Assembly (NCBI GenBank): GCA_030686995.1
Contig: CM060703.1
Span: 117,499,361 to 117,563,360 of the forward strand
Direction of reading: 5' to 3'
Source: Artemisia argyi
Taxonomy: Eukaryota; Streptophyta; Magnoliopsida; Asterales; Asteraceae
DNA length: 64,000 bases
This document shows, piece by piece, positions 44,291 through 55,103 of the stretch. Each line of letters begins with the position of its first letter. Positions within the stretch are counted from its first letter, which is position 1. The notes under the pieces are model-generated. The model saw only the letters and a program-made list of their open reading frames with translations, ran no database searches and was not told where the DNA came from. The position numbers and the translations under genes are program-made.

Positions 44291-44376
44291 CAGATGGCCG
44301 GCCCCCTTAAAGTGAGGCCGGTCCCCTTAATTTTAAGGGGGCCGCCCTTATAGATTTAAGGGGTCCGCCCATCTGA
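44291..44376. promoter_or_regulatory. GC-rich inverted-repeat module, internal copy of Copia 2
   Basis: GGCCGGCCCCCTTAA and GGCCGGTCCCCTTAA are followed by TTAAGGGGGCCGCCC and TTAAGGGGTCCGCCC, with outer stem CAGATGG (44291-44297) and CCATCTG (44370-44376). It lies only about 60 bases downstream of the pol end, whereas in Copia 1 it is about 740 bases downstream. Confidence 0.8.
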
Positions 44377-44429
44377 CAGAAAAGAAATTTTCAGAACTTT
44401 GATTTTTCAGAAGATTTTAAGTATTCCAA

Positions 44430-44700
44430 GAATTTAATCAATTTGTTCCATCTTTCCTAATCCTAAACGCAAGTAATTAAATAATTCATGCTTAAGGGGT
44501 TTGGTAAACATATTGGCAATGTTATCTTCCAAAACTACCTTTTTCTACATAACCTATGATCATAAGTGATTGATGAAGTTGTTCTATATGAGAGTTGAAT
44601 AGGGTATATCCTAACTTCTATAGCTTCTTTGTTGTCGCACACTTATCTAACTTAATGCCATAGTCTATGAGAGCTTCTTTCATCCATAGTTTTCTAACAC
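44430..44700 (-). pseudogene. Remnant of Copia 2 pol C-terminus
   Basis: The sequence TTCATGCTTAAGGGGTTTGG and its surroundings align with 17009-17110 of Copia 1, the last residues of the RNase H end, and CTTAATGCCATAGTCTATGAG with about 17260-17290. Between these parts there are further gaps. Protease, integrase and RT are absent, so the element depends on another for transposition. Confidence 0.75.
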
Positions 44701-45437
44701 GAGAAATCTAATCTTACTTCTATGTTAATAATTAATCCACTTGACTCATTTCACTTCATCACCATGAGTTTTCTACTAGTTGACATAGAAGATTTCCATT
44801 TTCTATGTTGTTCGACAATGAACAATTTTATTATAATCCTAGGAAAGCCAACTAAGAGGGGTTCATAATGCGTGAGTAAGTAAGTATAACTAGCTATATA
44901 ACTAAGCATTAATCTAACTAGTTGTTAATCTAAGAATATAAATTTTAACGATGAACTTAAAAGAAACGCGTACCTTTTAGTCTTCAATAAATTTTCTTCA
45001 AGCACTTCAAGTGACCATGTTGACTTATAAAAGTCATTTATAGATGATATTCCAACTTCTTCCAAGATTGACAACTTAGCCACTTGGTCCCCATTGTCTC
45101 ATTGGTCCAAAGTTGTTTGGTCCAAACATATTTAACATTTGGCTAGGATTCATGTATGGTGGTAATATTTCCCAAGGATTGTAACTTGGTTGATAATTCC
45201 ACATTTGATTTCTAGTGTTATTGTGATTTTGTCTATTTTGATTTCTTCTAGGTTGAGGTGTTTTAGATCGAGTATGAGGATTATTTGGTTTTCTTGGAGG
45301 TGGAGTTTTAGATCTTAATTTAGGTTTAGAGGATCCTACTTCGGTATTTAAGAATGGTTTATAAAAAGTTTTTACTTTTTTATCATTCGCAATGGGTATT
45401 TTTCTATCTTTTATAAGTATATACTTAGGATTTGATT
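44701..45437 (-). other. Copia 2 deletion junction and gag-pol linker remnant
   Basis: The part up to about 45050 has no similarity that I can see to Copia 1. From about 45100 to 45437 the minus strand encodes a basic Asn/Pro/Arg-rich linker in broken frames, similar to 61771-62097 of Copia 3, and it probably belonged to the gag-pol polyprotein. Confidence 0.55.
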
Positions 45438-46931
45438 CTAATGATTTTTTTTACTAGATTCACATTCAAACTTTATACTTTTATTTTCACTAGTTGAAAC
45501 ATTAGTTGAGGTTAATCCTAGACTGGTTTTATCTCCCGAAGTTTCTTGAACACTTATTATTTTCTTAAGTGGGTTACTACTATTTTTAAACTTGTCAAGT
45601 TTGAAAATTTCATCTTTAAGTTTTTCGTTTTCATTTTTAACCTCTAAACATGTTTTACATTCTTTAAAAACTTCTTTTTCTTTTTCCAAATGTTGTAGTT
45701 TAATTTTTAATTCGAGTACTTCATTTTCTAATTGATTATTAATATGTTTTAGTGAATTATTTTTAGCTATAACCTTTTGACCTATTTTGCATAACCTATT
45801 ATATTCACTATCTAGGTCTTTTTCGTCTAATGATAAATTTTCGTCACTAAAGTATTCGGTTTCGGAACGTACCTCGCTTGATGTCTTAGCCATAAGACAC
45901 TTCTCCTCATTTGTGATTTCTTTCTCATCATCATCGCTATCACTCCAATCTCCTCCAACAAACGCCTTTTGATTTTGATCTCTTGGCATCATTGGACATT
46001 TTCCGATGAGATGATTTGGATCACCACATTTGAAGTACTTCCTATAACTTTTGCCATTTTTGTCATCTTTATTTCTTTGGTTTACTTTCCTTTCATCATG
46101 CGGTTGTCTAACGAATCTTCCTCGCCTTTTGAAGAATTTCTTGAAGTCTCTTACGGTCATCGGATATTCTTCGTCATCACTTTCGGAGGTTGAGTTATCC
46201 TCGTTACTAAATTCCTTCCTAGCTTTCAACGCAATTGACTTGCTTTGTTCTCTTTTTCCATTGACCATCTCGGAGTCTTTCTTTATTATTGCTTCGTAGA
46301 CTTTCAGGTTGCCGATCAACTCATCAAGTTGAAGAGTTGACAAGTTCTTCGATTCTTCAATCGCCGTAACTTTAGCTCGCCATTTTGGATGAAGAGCCCT
46401 AAGAAATTTCCTAACAAAATTCTTACTAGAAAAATTCTCATCAAGTGCTTTTAAACTTGTGATGATAGTCTTAAACCTAGCAAAAGCATTATCTATTGAT
46501 TCCTCTTCCGGAATCGTAAATTGTTCATATTGTTGAACAAGAAGATCTATTTTATTATCTTTAACTTGACTATTACCTTGGTGAGTGATTAGTAAAGACT
46601 CCCAAATTTCTTTTGCGGTTTTACACATAAAAATTCTTTCATATTCTTTGCGTGGTAACGCATTATAAATAACCATTTTAGCCTCATTATTTTTTGCTAG
46701 TTTCCTTTTCAAATCATCATTTTGTTTTTCAAAAGATACAATTTCATCCATTTTAGTTTCAAAATTATATTGAATAGGGGGAAAATCACCAAAGGTAATG
46801 ACATGCCAAAGATCAAGATCTTTCAATATCACATAAGTTTCGAATCTATTTTTCCAATATAAAAATCCAATTCTTTCAAATAGTGGCGGTCTTTGCATAG
46901 ATTGCCCTTCTAAATACTTTTCCGATTCCAT
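45438..46931 (-). CDS. Copia 2 Gag protein
   Basis: Starting at the ATG at 46931 this encodes 497 residues. The N-terminal part ([15 protein letters not shown], then WKNRFETYV) is the Copia gag (UBN2-type) capsid region, ending near LRALHPKW. A zinc knuckle follows near residue 300, but its first Cys is Tyr ([14 protein letters not shown]), so it should not bind zinc normally. The last third is a long coiled coil ([20 protein letters not shown]). The frame ends after a run of eight A (about 45442-45449) where Copia 3 continues into the linker, so the stop may result from slippage. Intact gag without pol resembles gag-only parasites such as BARE2-type or TR-GAG elements. Confidence 0.85.
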   Translation of the reverse strand: MESEKYLEGQSMQRPPLFERIGFLYWKNRFETYVILKDLDLWHVITFGDFPPIQYNFETKMDEIVSFEKQNDDLKRKLAKNNEAKMVIYNALPRKEYERIFMCKTAKEIWESLLITHQGNSQVKDNKIDLLVQQYEQFTIPEEESIDNAFARFKTIITSLKALDENFSSKNFVRKFLRALHPKWRAKVTAIEESKNLSTLQLDELIGNLKVYEAIIKKDSEMVNGKREQSKSIALKARKEFSNEDNSTSESDDEEYPMTVRDFKKFFKRRGRFVRQPHDERKVNQRNKDDKNGKSYRKYFKCGDPNHLIGKCPMMPRDQNQKAFVGGDWSDSDDDEKEITNEEKCLMAKTSSEVRSETEYFSDENLSLDEKDLDSEYNRLCKIGQKVIAKNNSLKHINNQLENEVLELKIKLQHLEKEKEVFKECKTCLEVKNENEKLKDEIFKLDKFKNSSNPLKKIISVQETSGDKTSLGLTSTNVSTSENKSIKFECESSKKNH

Positions 46932-46982
46932 AGATCGACACAAGTTTTAAAATACAGTATATTTTGAAAATCTTGTTTAACG

Positions 46983-46998
46983 TAGCTCTGATACCAAT
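46983..46998 (-). other. Copia 2 primer-binding site
   Basis: The minus strand reads TTGGTATCAGAGCTACG just after the LTR end, complementary to initiator Met tRNA. Confidence 0.9.
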
Positions 46999-48634
46999 TG
47001 TGGAAAACTAGAAGGGGGGGGGGGTTGAAAAGTTTTACGTCATTTTAATTTTATTATGAAAACTTATTTTAGTTTTAAAGTCTTGTTTGCTTTTAAAAAC
47101 TTTGATTCTATCTTATGTGAACTCAAATGTTGAACAATATGAACAACTATATCTAAGTATGAACAATAATAATAATGTAAGCTAAGTATGTGAAATCAAC
47201 ACATGCATAATATAAACAATTATAGTTATATACGAGAGACAAGTAAGTAAACGTTTATTTTATAATCCTTAGTTATATTTTGTATGAAAACTATACTTGA
47301 TCGAAATGATCAATTATATGTATGTTACCTTTTTAGTTTGATTGTAAAAACTTTGTTTTGTGAATGAAACTTTTGTTTGATCTTTAAGTAAAATCAATAC
47401 TAGCACTATATGAGCAACTACATATATAAACGTCTACGTCTACAAAAGTAATAACGATATAAACAAGATAATAAGTAAGATATGGAAAGATCTAACCGCG
47501 AGACAAAGGATTTATAGTGGTTCGGCTACAAGGACACCTTCCTTGCCCTACTCCACTCCTCGAGTCACCTACTCGAGAGTTTTCTTCACTATGTCAACAA
47601 GCTCCCTTATGGCGGAGAAAACCTTACACACCAATATACACACCACAACTTCGTCACAACTTATTCACACCTTCTACACACCTTCTTCACACCTTCTTCA
47701 CACCTAGTCACTACTTAATCACAACACTACTTCTTCACACCTATCTAGCTTCACAACTATCTACTTCACAACAATCTTCTTCACAACTATCTACTTCCTA
47801 GCTCTTCTTCTTCACAACAAACTACTTATATCTCACTACTTCTATTTACAACTTCTACTCCTAGATCTATCTAGTTACAATACTATCACACCTTTACAAT
47901 GAATGTACACAACTACTAGACTATATACACAAATCTACAATACTTCACAACTTGAGGTTGAATGAGTATTCTTCTCTTGCACTTTGAGAGATGAGAGGTG
48001 AGGGAATGCATCACTTGAAACAAGGATTAACAATTATATGATCAAAGGGTTTTTAGAAGGATGTTTAGAGAGATTTGGATCTGAAAATTTTCGTGCAAGA
48101 GGTGAGAAAAATTCCAGATTTAAGGTGGTATTTATAGGGAAAAATTTCTGACAGAATCTGACAGGGGAGCGTGGCCGGTCCCCTTAATTGTGTGCCGGCC
48201 CCCTTAAAATTAAGGGGGACGCCCTTATAATTAAGGGGGCTGCCCAGACGAAAACTGCAGTTTTCTTGTCTTTTTCTCGGGAAAGTTTATTTGGTGAAAA
48301 ACTAATTGATTTTGGTTAAAATTTTGAATTCATATATTTATTATGAATAAAACATTTTCCTTTATTACCAAAAATGTTTTTTAAAAATATATAATAAGTT
48401 TATTTAATTTTATAAACTTTGTATTATTTAAATAAACATCCCTTTGATCATAAAATATATTAGTCACTTGTTTATTCATACCTTAAGTGATTATGTTGGA
48501 TGAGATGATATAAACTTGCTTAAAACTTGTTTACGTATTAACTTTGCGTTTAATGTTCTTATATTTTGTGATCGTCAAAACTTAAGGATATTGAAAGATA
48601 TTAATAACGTTTTTATACATTATTTATATCAACA
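46999..48634 (-). mobile_element. Copia 2 middle LTR
   Basis: It serves as 5' LTR of the element at 40205-48634 and as 3' LTR of the partial copy to the right. It is about 30 bp longer than 40205-41809, mainly from an insertion near 47762-47790. Confidence 0.95.
48173..48245. promoter_or_regulatory. GC-rich inverted-repeat module in Copia 2 middle LTR
   Basis: Same module as 41348-41420 with a few changes; TATAAATA follows at 48136-48129 in the element's direction. Confidence 0.8.
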
Positions 48635-48949
48635 ATCTCCCCCTTTTTGATGATTACAAAATCTAAACTCATTAAACTAAAAATTAATATATATGCAAGT
48701 TTTTAGTGTGAGTTTATATCACTTCTCCCTCTTTTTGTTAACATTAAAAAGTTTATCCCGACGAATGTATAGCTCCCCCTTTAAGTATACTCCCCCTCTT
48801 TTTGAGGGCAAAAGAAATCGAGATATGGAATGCTTGCAAAAATATTTAGAGCACAAGCAATATATATATATATACATGGAACACATATAAGATAACTAAT
48901 CAAGAATAATTTAAATAGATTATGTTGAAAACATAATCATTAATACATA

Positions 48950-49032
<83 letters not shown>

Positions 49033-50800
49033 TTTTCTAGCAAATTACACTAGATTATACTAAGTTGCCAACTTGAGGTCTCTTGGACTTGCTTGGAACA
49101 CAAAAGGTTTGTGGAGAATTTATTTGTAGATGGGAAACATGGTATTTAGGAAAGGTAGACTTTTGTAGGAATGGTTTTTGTGGAGCTTGGAGAGTTTGGT
49201 GGTGAGTTTGGAGCGGAAGGATTTGCTTGAGGGTTGGTGTTTTGTGTTATGGATGATGTTGGAGAAGACCTAGTGAGGAGATACTCAATCCAAGTGAGGT
49301 GTTCATTTATAGCCATGTTTTGTTTTTGGAGAAAAATTCAACGAGAACAATTGTTGACATGATTCTCAAGATGGATCAAGTTGTTGGGTGGTGATGAGTT
49401 GGTGGTTGAAGGTTGTTGATCCAAATTGCTTTAAGCAAGATGTAAAGCAAGAAGAGCACTAAGCTCATGTGCTTCTTTAAGTTCTTCAACGAACTTTTTA
49501 TGTTCGGAAGATGGTGATGATGGTGGAGTTGGATATTGATTATTGATTGTGGATTGAACATGGAACATAGGTTTCATGTATGGATGAGTTTTGATGGTTG
49601 TTGTTAAAAGATTGAGTATGTTCCTCAAGATGGTCATTTGGAAGAAATGAATTGGGTGAATGTGGAATTTCATTTGGGTAATCATGAATGGATGAAGATG
49701 AATGTATGGAAGAATGGGATGTTTCATGAGTGGATTTGTAGTTTGACCAAAATGTGAGGTGTTGGGAGTGAGATTGGGATTGTTGTTTTGAGATTGAGTA
49801 TGCTCTTCATATGAATTTTATGGGTGAGATGAAAGTGTATTTTTGGGAGTAAGGATGGAAACAAATGTGGATAGAGTAATTGTATGAGGATGAGTGAGGT
49901 AAGTAATTTGAGTATGGTGAGGAAGGTGTGTGATGCAAATTGCGTTGTGCAAGGAGCATAGTATTGAGATCACGAAGATCATGGAGTTGGTCAAGTTCTT
50001 CACGAAACTTCAAGGTTTACAAGGAAGATGATGATGAAGGAATTTTGTAATGTTGGTGGAAAATAGAGTGGGGTGTAATATTGATTATTGTTTGGATGTT
50101 GAGATTTTTCAATGAAAGGATTGTTTAGAGGAGATAGATGAGATGTAGGTATGTAGTTGGGAGCATAGAAAGATGCTTGACCATTATGAGGATTGAGAGA
50201 GGGTTCTTTTGAGTGAGCTTGAGGTTTGTGTATCATGAAGTATGGTTTAGCCTTCATGGGTTAAGTTGTAGTGGTGATGACACACTTTGTAGAGTGTAAG
50301 GAATGGTTTCACGGTTAAATCTTTTTGTGAGGAGAACTAGATGGAGTTATTGGTGAGGATGGGAGATGAGTATCAAGTGATGTGATTGGTGAGAGTGAAA
50401 TAGCGATGTTCACGGAAGGGATGCCTTGGTTTTTCATATCACTTTGGTGGTTAGAGTGTGTAAAGGTTATGAGGTTTGGTTTTGGGCATGTCCAACTCTT
50501 TAGGCAACTATGCATGTGTTATCTTAATGGAATATGCATGAAAAGTATATAGACAAATAAACATGTAATATAATTACAACTACGCATGCATGCAAACTTA
50601 ATAAAGTAATAAATCAAGCAATTAAGGCATTCTTCCTAACATGACTAACTTAGTGCAAGGGCAAAAGCAACTAATGAGTGAGACACTAGTGATGGAACAA
50701 ATGTGATAGTGTAATTCTTGATTTTGTTCTAGTGTATGCCTATATGAAACAAATACGGAGTTAAGATCGTTTCGACTCCTAAACAAATTTTCCTAAGAAA
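48635..50800 (-). mobile_element. Second Copia 2 internal region, 3' part, interrupted by Copia 3
   Basis: It is nearly identical to 41810-43989, including purine tracts, the (TA)n tract and the broken 3' ORF. It lacks about 50 bp present at 42806-42860 and has an extra stop in the CCIFLQKQ block (near 49337-49340). It stops at 50800 because Copia 3 begins at 50802; the continuation should lie beyond the window. Confidence 0.9.
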
Positions 50801-51189
50801 CTGTTAATACAAATATCGCCTAAAAACGTTATTTATATTTTATGATATTCGCTAAGTTTTGTTAACGACAAAATGTAAACTTTAGTTTCTAAGTAAAACA
50901 TAATCTTAGTTTTAAAGACTTGCATAAACTAGACTTTTGCTACATTTTACATTTCATAAAACACAACAATTTTTATTTCTTAAAATAGAATTGTCACATC
51001 ACATTTATGGCAAGTTTTGTCAATATACATTTATGGAAAGAATTGTGTTTGACTTACTAAGTGGTTGCTTGCAAGTTTAGTGTTTGACTTGATATTATGA
51101 GATGTGACATTGTTTGGTTTGCAAGGTGTAATGAGATGTGACTTTATTTGGTTTGCAAGATTTATTGCAAAACCAACTGCAAGCCCGGC

Positions 51190-51194
51190 GGAAC
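51190..51194. repeat. Gypsy target duplication, left copy
   Basis: GGAAC, repeated at 59430-59434. Confidence 0.95.
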
Positions 51195-52153
51195 TGATGC
51201 GTGGGAATCGCACCTTGCTTTACCTCTCGAGGGATCTCGAGAAGCTTACAACCCCCACCAGGCAGTGTACCTGATCGTTGTAGTATAGTATAGTGACAAG
51301 TACCGGGGGATTGATCGTTCAGCTTAGGAATAGTGTCGCTAGGATTAGAAAACCTAATTACTAGTTCTAGAGGTGAGGGATGATTATTTTTGTGTTTTTG
51401 TATTTTTATGAAAGCAAGTAAAATCTCGGGTTTTGGAGGAATGGGCGGAATTAGTTGCTATTCAACTAACCCAAAACTAATATATAATCAAAATAAAATA
51501 ATAAAAATGAAAATAAACTAATTATACTAAGGTTGTGAGTAGTAATTGGAGAAATTGTGTTTACTTAGACTTCACTACTTCCTAGATATCTTTTACACGT
51601 TAATTACTTGTTATACTTGTATGGATGACGGATTGTATTCCTTAATACCATTCGTGGGGTGGCATACATAACTCCCCAACTCTATGAGCTCTTATCTCCT
51701 CCTACACCATGACCCAGCACAACTATAGGGATTGTAAACAGTGGCTCATGCATTAAATACAACCAATAAAGACCTAGTACGCCTCGGTTCATGTTTCTTA
51801 AGACGTTCAAGCATGTTACCATTTGGAGATCTGCCAGTTTTCTTAAGCCTAACATATAAATCATTCATCCAAGAACAAGAATAAACAAGTAATCAACACA
51901 TAATCAACATCTAGGTTTCATTAGATCTAAGCAAACACAAGAGAGATCTAGCCTAGCATAATTGAATTGAGACAAGAACAAGATATAGACAACCAACACA
52001 TAGACATATTGATTGAATTAGAAGAACACTTATCTCAATTACAATGCAAGGTATCAAGGGTTTGGAACCCTTGAAAAACCTGTAAAAGAGGCACCAAATT
52101 CGTCTTTAGGGTTTCACCAAAACTTCTCCCCTTTTAATGTAAAAACTAGAAAA

Positions 52154-52163
52154 CTATATATAG
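52154..52163 (-). promoter_or_regulatory. Gypsy LTR TATA box
   Basis: CTATATATAG, reading the same on both strands, about 11 bases downstream of the nearest TGACGCCGTCA in the element's direction. Confidence 0.65.
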
Positions 52164-52174
52164 GAAAACTGGGC

Positions 52175-52395
52175 TGACGGCGTCAAGACAACATTGTGAC
52201 GCCGTCACCTCGCCGCCAAATACTTCCTCGGACGGCCTTGATCTACTTATGACGGCCTATGTGACGCCGTCACCACCTACGGTATTTTATTCTTGCTACT
52301 TTGACGCCGTCAGGATGACTTTTGACGCCGTCATCAACTACGGTATTTTATTCTTGATGTCTGACGCCGTCAAGGCGTTACTCTTGACGCCGTCA
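52175..52395. promoter_or_regulatory. Array of seven TGACGCCGTCA sites upstream of TATA
   Basis: Exact copies of TGACGCCGTCA or its complement TGACGGCGTCA start at 52175, 52197, 52262, 52302, 52323, 52362 and 52385. Each has two inverted TGACG cores, the core of as-1/TGA-type bZIP sites. The other LTR (59003-59223) has the same sites, two of them mutated. Two more copies are internal at 54631 and 54654. Confidence 0.75.
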
Positions 52396-52601
52396 CCTAG
52401 TGTTTCCAGCATGGAAAATTGATACTTTGCCGTTTTCTTCACTTTTATGCTCCAAAAACATCCAAAATGGCTTCTTTTCTAGAATTCACTCTCCAAGTAC
52501 CTAAAATCACAAAAGGAACGATTTAGGGCAATATTTGATCAAATAAAGTCGGATTCGGGCTTAAATGACCCCCTAAAAATGGATCATTTTTCGCCTCATC
52601 A

Positions 52602-53206
52602 TATACGCTTACACTTGAGATTTGCTTGTCCTCAAGCAAATGAGCTTTTATTCTACTCAAAAGACAAGTTAGGGGTCATTTAACACTAATATAAAAGTAA
52701 TTACAACAAATAATCGTTCCACTAAAGACCAATAGACAAGCACGGAGATCATACACAAGCACCTCGCAAATAGTGTTTAGATACTCACATCTCTCGGGTG
52801 TAATAAAGTAATATAACATTATGGAAATGGAAGATATCTCTCACTACCTATCATAGCAAAATAGATTACCATAGGCTTGGGAAAGGTTCAAACCTCCACC
52901 ACATGGCGTAAGCACCTAGGATAAACTATCAAAGAGATCTTTTAAAGGGTTGTAACGTTAGGTATAGGGATATGAATTACACGGTTTTGTTGGATAAAGG
53001 AAGTTTTACTGGTGGCGAGTTGACAATCTTGGTTAATTACATGTACAATATGGCGTTGCTAAGCCAAGACTAGACTCGACTTAAGCTAATAAATGAAAAA
53101 TAACAAAAACATAAAATAAACATAGAATGAAACGGGATGGTAATCCGTATGTTTTTTCTCTTTTTCCTTTTTCTATTTTTTTTTTTCTTTTTCTTGATTT
53201 TTTTTC

Positions 53207-53253
<47 letters not shown>

Positions 53254-55103
53254 CATACACTCTTACCCTACCATCCAAAATAATACATCATAGGGGATGA
53301 GAATTCCCCTTACACTTGAATCTTTACATACTTTACATTAAACTAATCTAATGACTCGAATTAAGAAAATCAAAACACTTGGAGCACTGTTAAGATTAAC
53401 GTACATATGGGGGTAATAAGTGATGTTCTTCCCCATTACTCCATAAAATAAGTACTTACCCATGAGTCCCAATCGTCCCAAAACAATATGTACAAGAATA
53501 TGACTCGACTTAGCAACCATGTAATCAATTAGAAAGTTAACTTAGGGTTTAACAAATAACAATAATGCACTAAAAATGAGCGCATACACGGAAGGCTAAG
53601 GCGATTTGGTTGTACATTTAAGTGGGGTGTAACAAATTCTTCCTTTAAGTAAGATGCTTAAAGTTAGAAACGAAAAGATAGGCTCGGAGGGGTGTACTAG
53701 GGGTTTCGTGTACTAAAAATGAGTACAACGCTAAGGGTGTGGGAAAAATTAGTTGACTTAACTAGCCAAGTAATATGACTTAAATGGTCAAGTAATTGTA
53801 ATACGGGTGTAACACAAGGGTGATCCTAATGCCTCTTATCATGTAGTAAATCCTACCACACGAATGTAGTCTCACTAGCGGTCTCGGGATGCATCACTAA
53901 CGCAAGTTCTAGAATCTAAATGCTACCGGTACACTCATAAGCACTAATAATGAATGCTTTTCCTATCAAATCTAAAGGCGAACCTCACAATTTTGGGTGG
54001 AAAATTTTTCTGAATATACGGTTATGTGCTAGTCATACAATCTCCTATCCATGAGACGCTTGCTATGGCTAAAGTTTCACTCCTAAATATTGTAAAAAAT
54101 TTTAAATTTGGCGCTAAAATTGCACTAACAAGTATTTCTCGTAGTTTTATTACACATCTACTATCAAACAAGACAAACTCAAGCGAAAGTGCATATGTAA
54201 GGTATCATCTTTTTACCCTCCCCTTACACTTAAGATGAACATTGTCCCCAATGTTCAAGTAAAGAATGTAAAAGTGAAAAAGTAAAGAGAATGAAATCAA
54301 ATACTCCCCTGATTCGCTCGGTATGGATTTTAGGTTGGCCAGGTTAAATCTTCTTCCAAGAAAACGAACAATCAAAGCTTCCCTTCCAGAATATAGAACA
54401 TCTCCTTGTCAAACATAACCTGTAAAACCTGAGAAAATAGACAAGACAACCTCGCGTAAAATCGGCGGCATCCTATATAAGTCACTAAATCCTAGAAAAC
54501 AAAGTAAGATATAATGCTTGTGGAATGAAGTTTGCAGATTTCCTGGAGATTATAAAACTTAATAATTCACAAAAACCATAAGACTCCGTTAGAAAAACAA
54601 AACCGGTAAAATTTCCAGATTTTTAACTCCTGACGCCGTCAAGAGTAATACTCTGACGCCGTCAGAATGGACCTGCAGAAATTCTTATGTTAAGTTTCCG
54701 GAAAATTTCTGGAAAAACTTCGTCCTACTTCCTGGAAAATCCTGCAAAACTTCATTATGACTCAATACAAGCATTTGACTCTAACAAATACGAATATACA
54801 TGTTCATTTAATATTGTGGAGAATCATGATCGGTTTGTTTCTTAAAAACATATTTGGGGTTTCCCCTTACACTTATCTTTTGCAAAAATTCTTTTAGGTT
54901 GGAGTTAAGACTAGGCCAAACAACATAGTAAAGTATTTCCACATTTTAATTGAGAAACATGATCAACCAACAATAAAAACAAAGCATGCATACGGAAGCA
55001 AATAACAATCAAACAAATAAAATCACACAAAACATGGGTTGCCTCCCAAGAAGCGCTTTTCTTTATTTACGAGTCTTGTAGCTAGACTCAAAGTCATGGG
55101 CTA
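52602..55103 (-). other. Gypsy 3' untranslated internal region
   Basis: No credible ORF. A poly-T run lies at about 53211-53250, and two TGACGCCGTCA sites at 54631-54641 and 54654-54664. Short ORFs at 53338-53520 and 54026-54238 have no recognisable content. Confidence 0.65.
54631..54664. promoter_or_regulatory. Internal pair of TGACGCCGTCA sites
   Basis: Two exact 11-mers 23 bases apart, the same site that forms the LTR array, but 2 kb away in the internal region. Confidence 0.7.

Larger units (their letters stand above)
40205..48634 (-). mobile_element. Copia 2: SIRE-like element with pol deleted, gag intact
   Basis: A minus-strand element with LTRs 46999-48634 (5') and 40205-41809 (3'), a Met-tRNA primer site, intact gag (46931-45438), only the last part of pol (about 44440-44700), the internal inverted-repeat module, and a 3' region with remnants of the 3' ORF. 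The left flank is CTAAC; the right flank is not a target duplication because more Copia 2 internal sequence follows 48634. It is therefore part of an LTR-internal-LTR-internal array. Confidence 0.9.
51195..52601 (-). mobile_element. Gypsy 3' LTR
   Basis: Begins TGATGAGGCG at 52601 on the minus strand and ends CACGCATCA at 51195. Contains seven copies of the palindromic 11-mer described at 52175-52395 and a TATA box CTATATATAG at 52154-52163. The ORF at 51682-51864 recurs in the other LTR and is not a gene. Confidence 0.95.

Noticed and set aside
51682..51864. 60-residue ORF, identical at 58510-58692
   Set aside because: Inside both Gypsy LTRs, very short, no domain.
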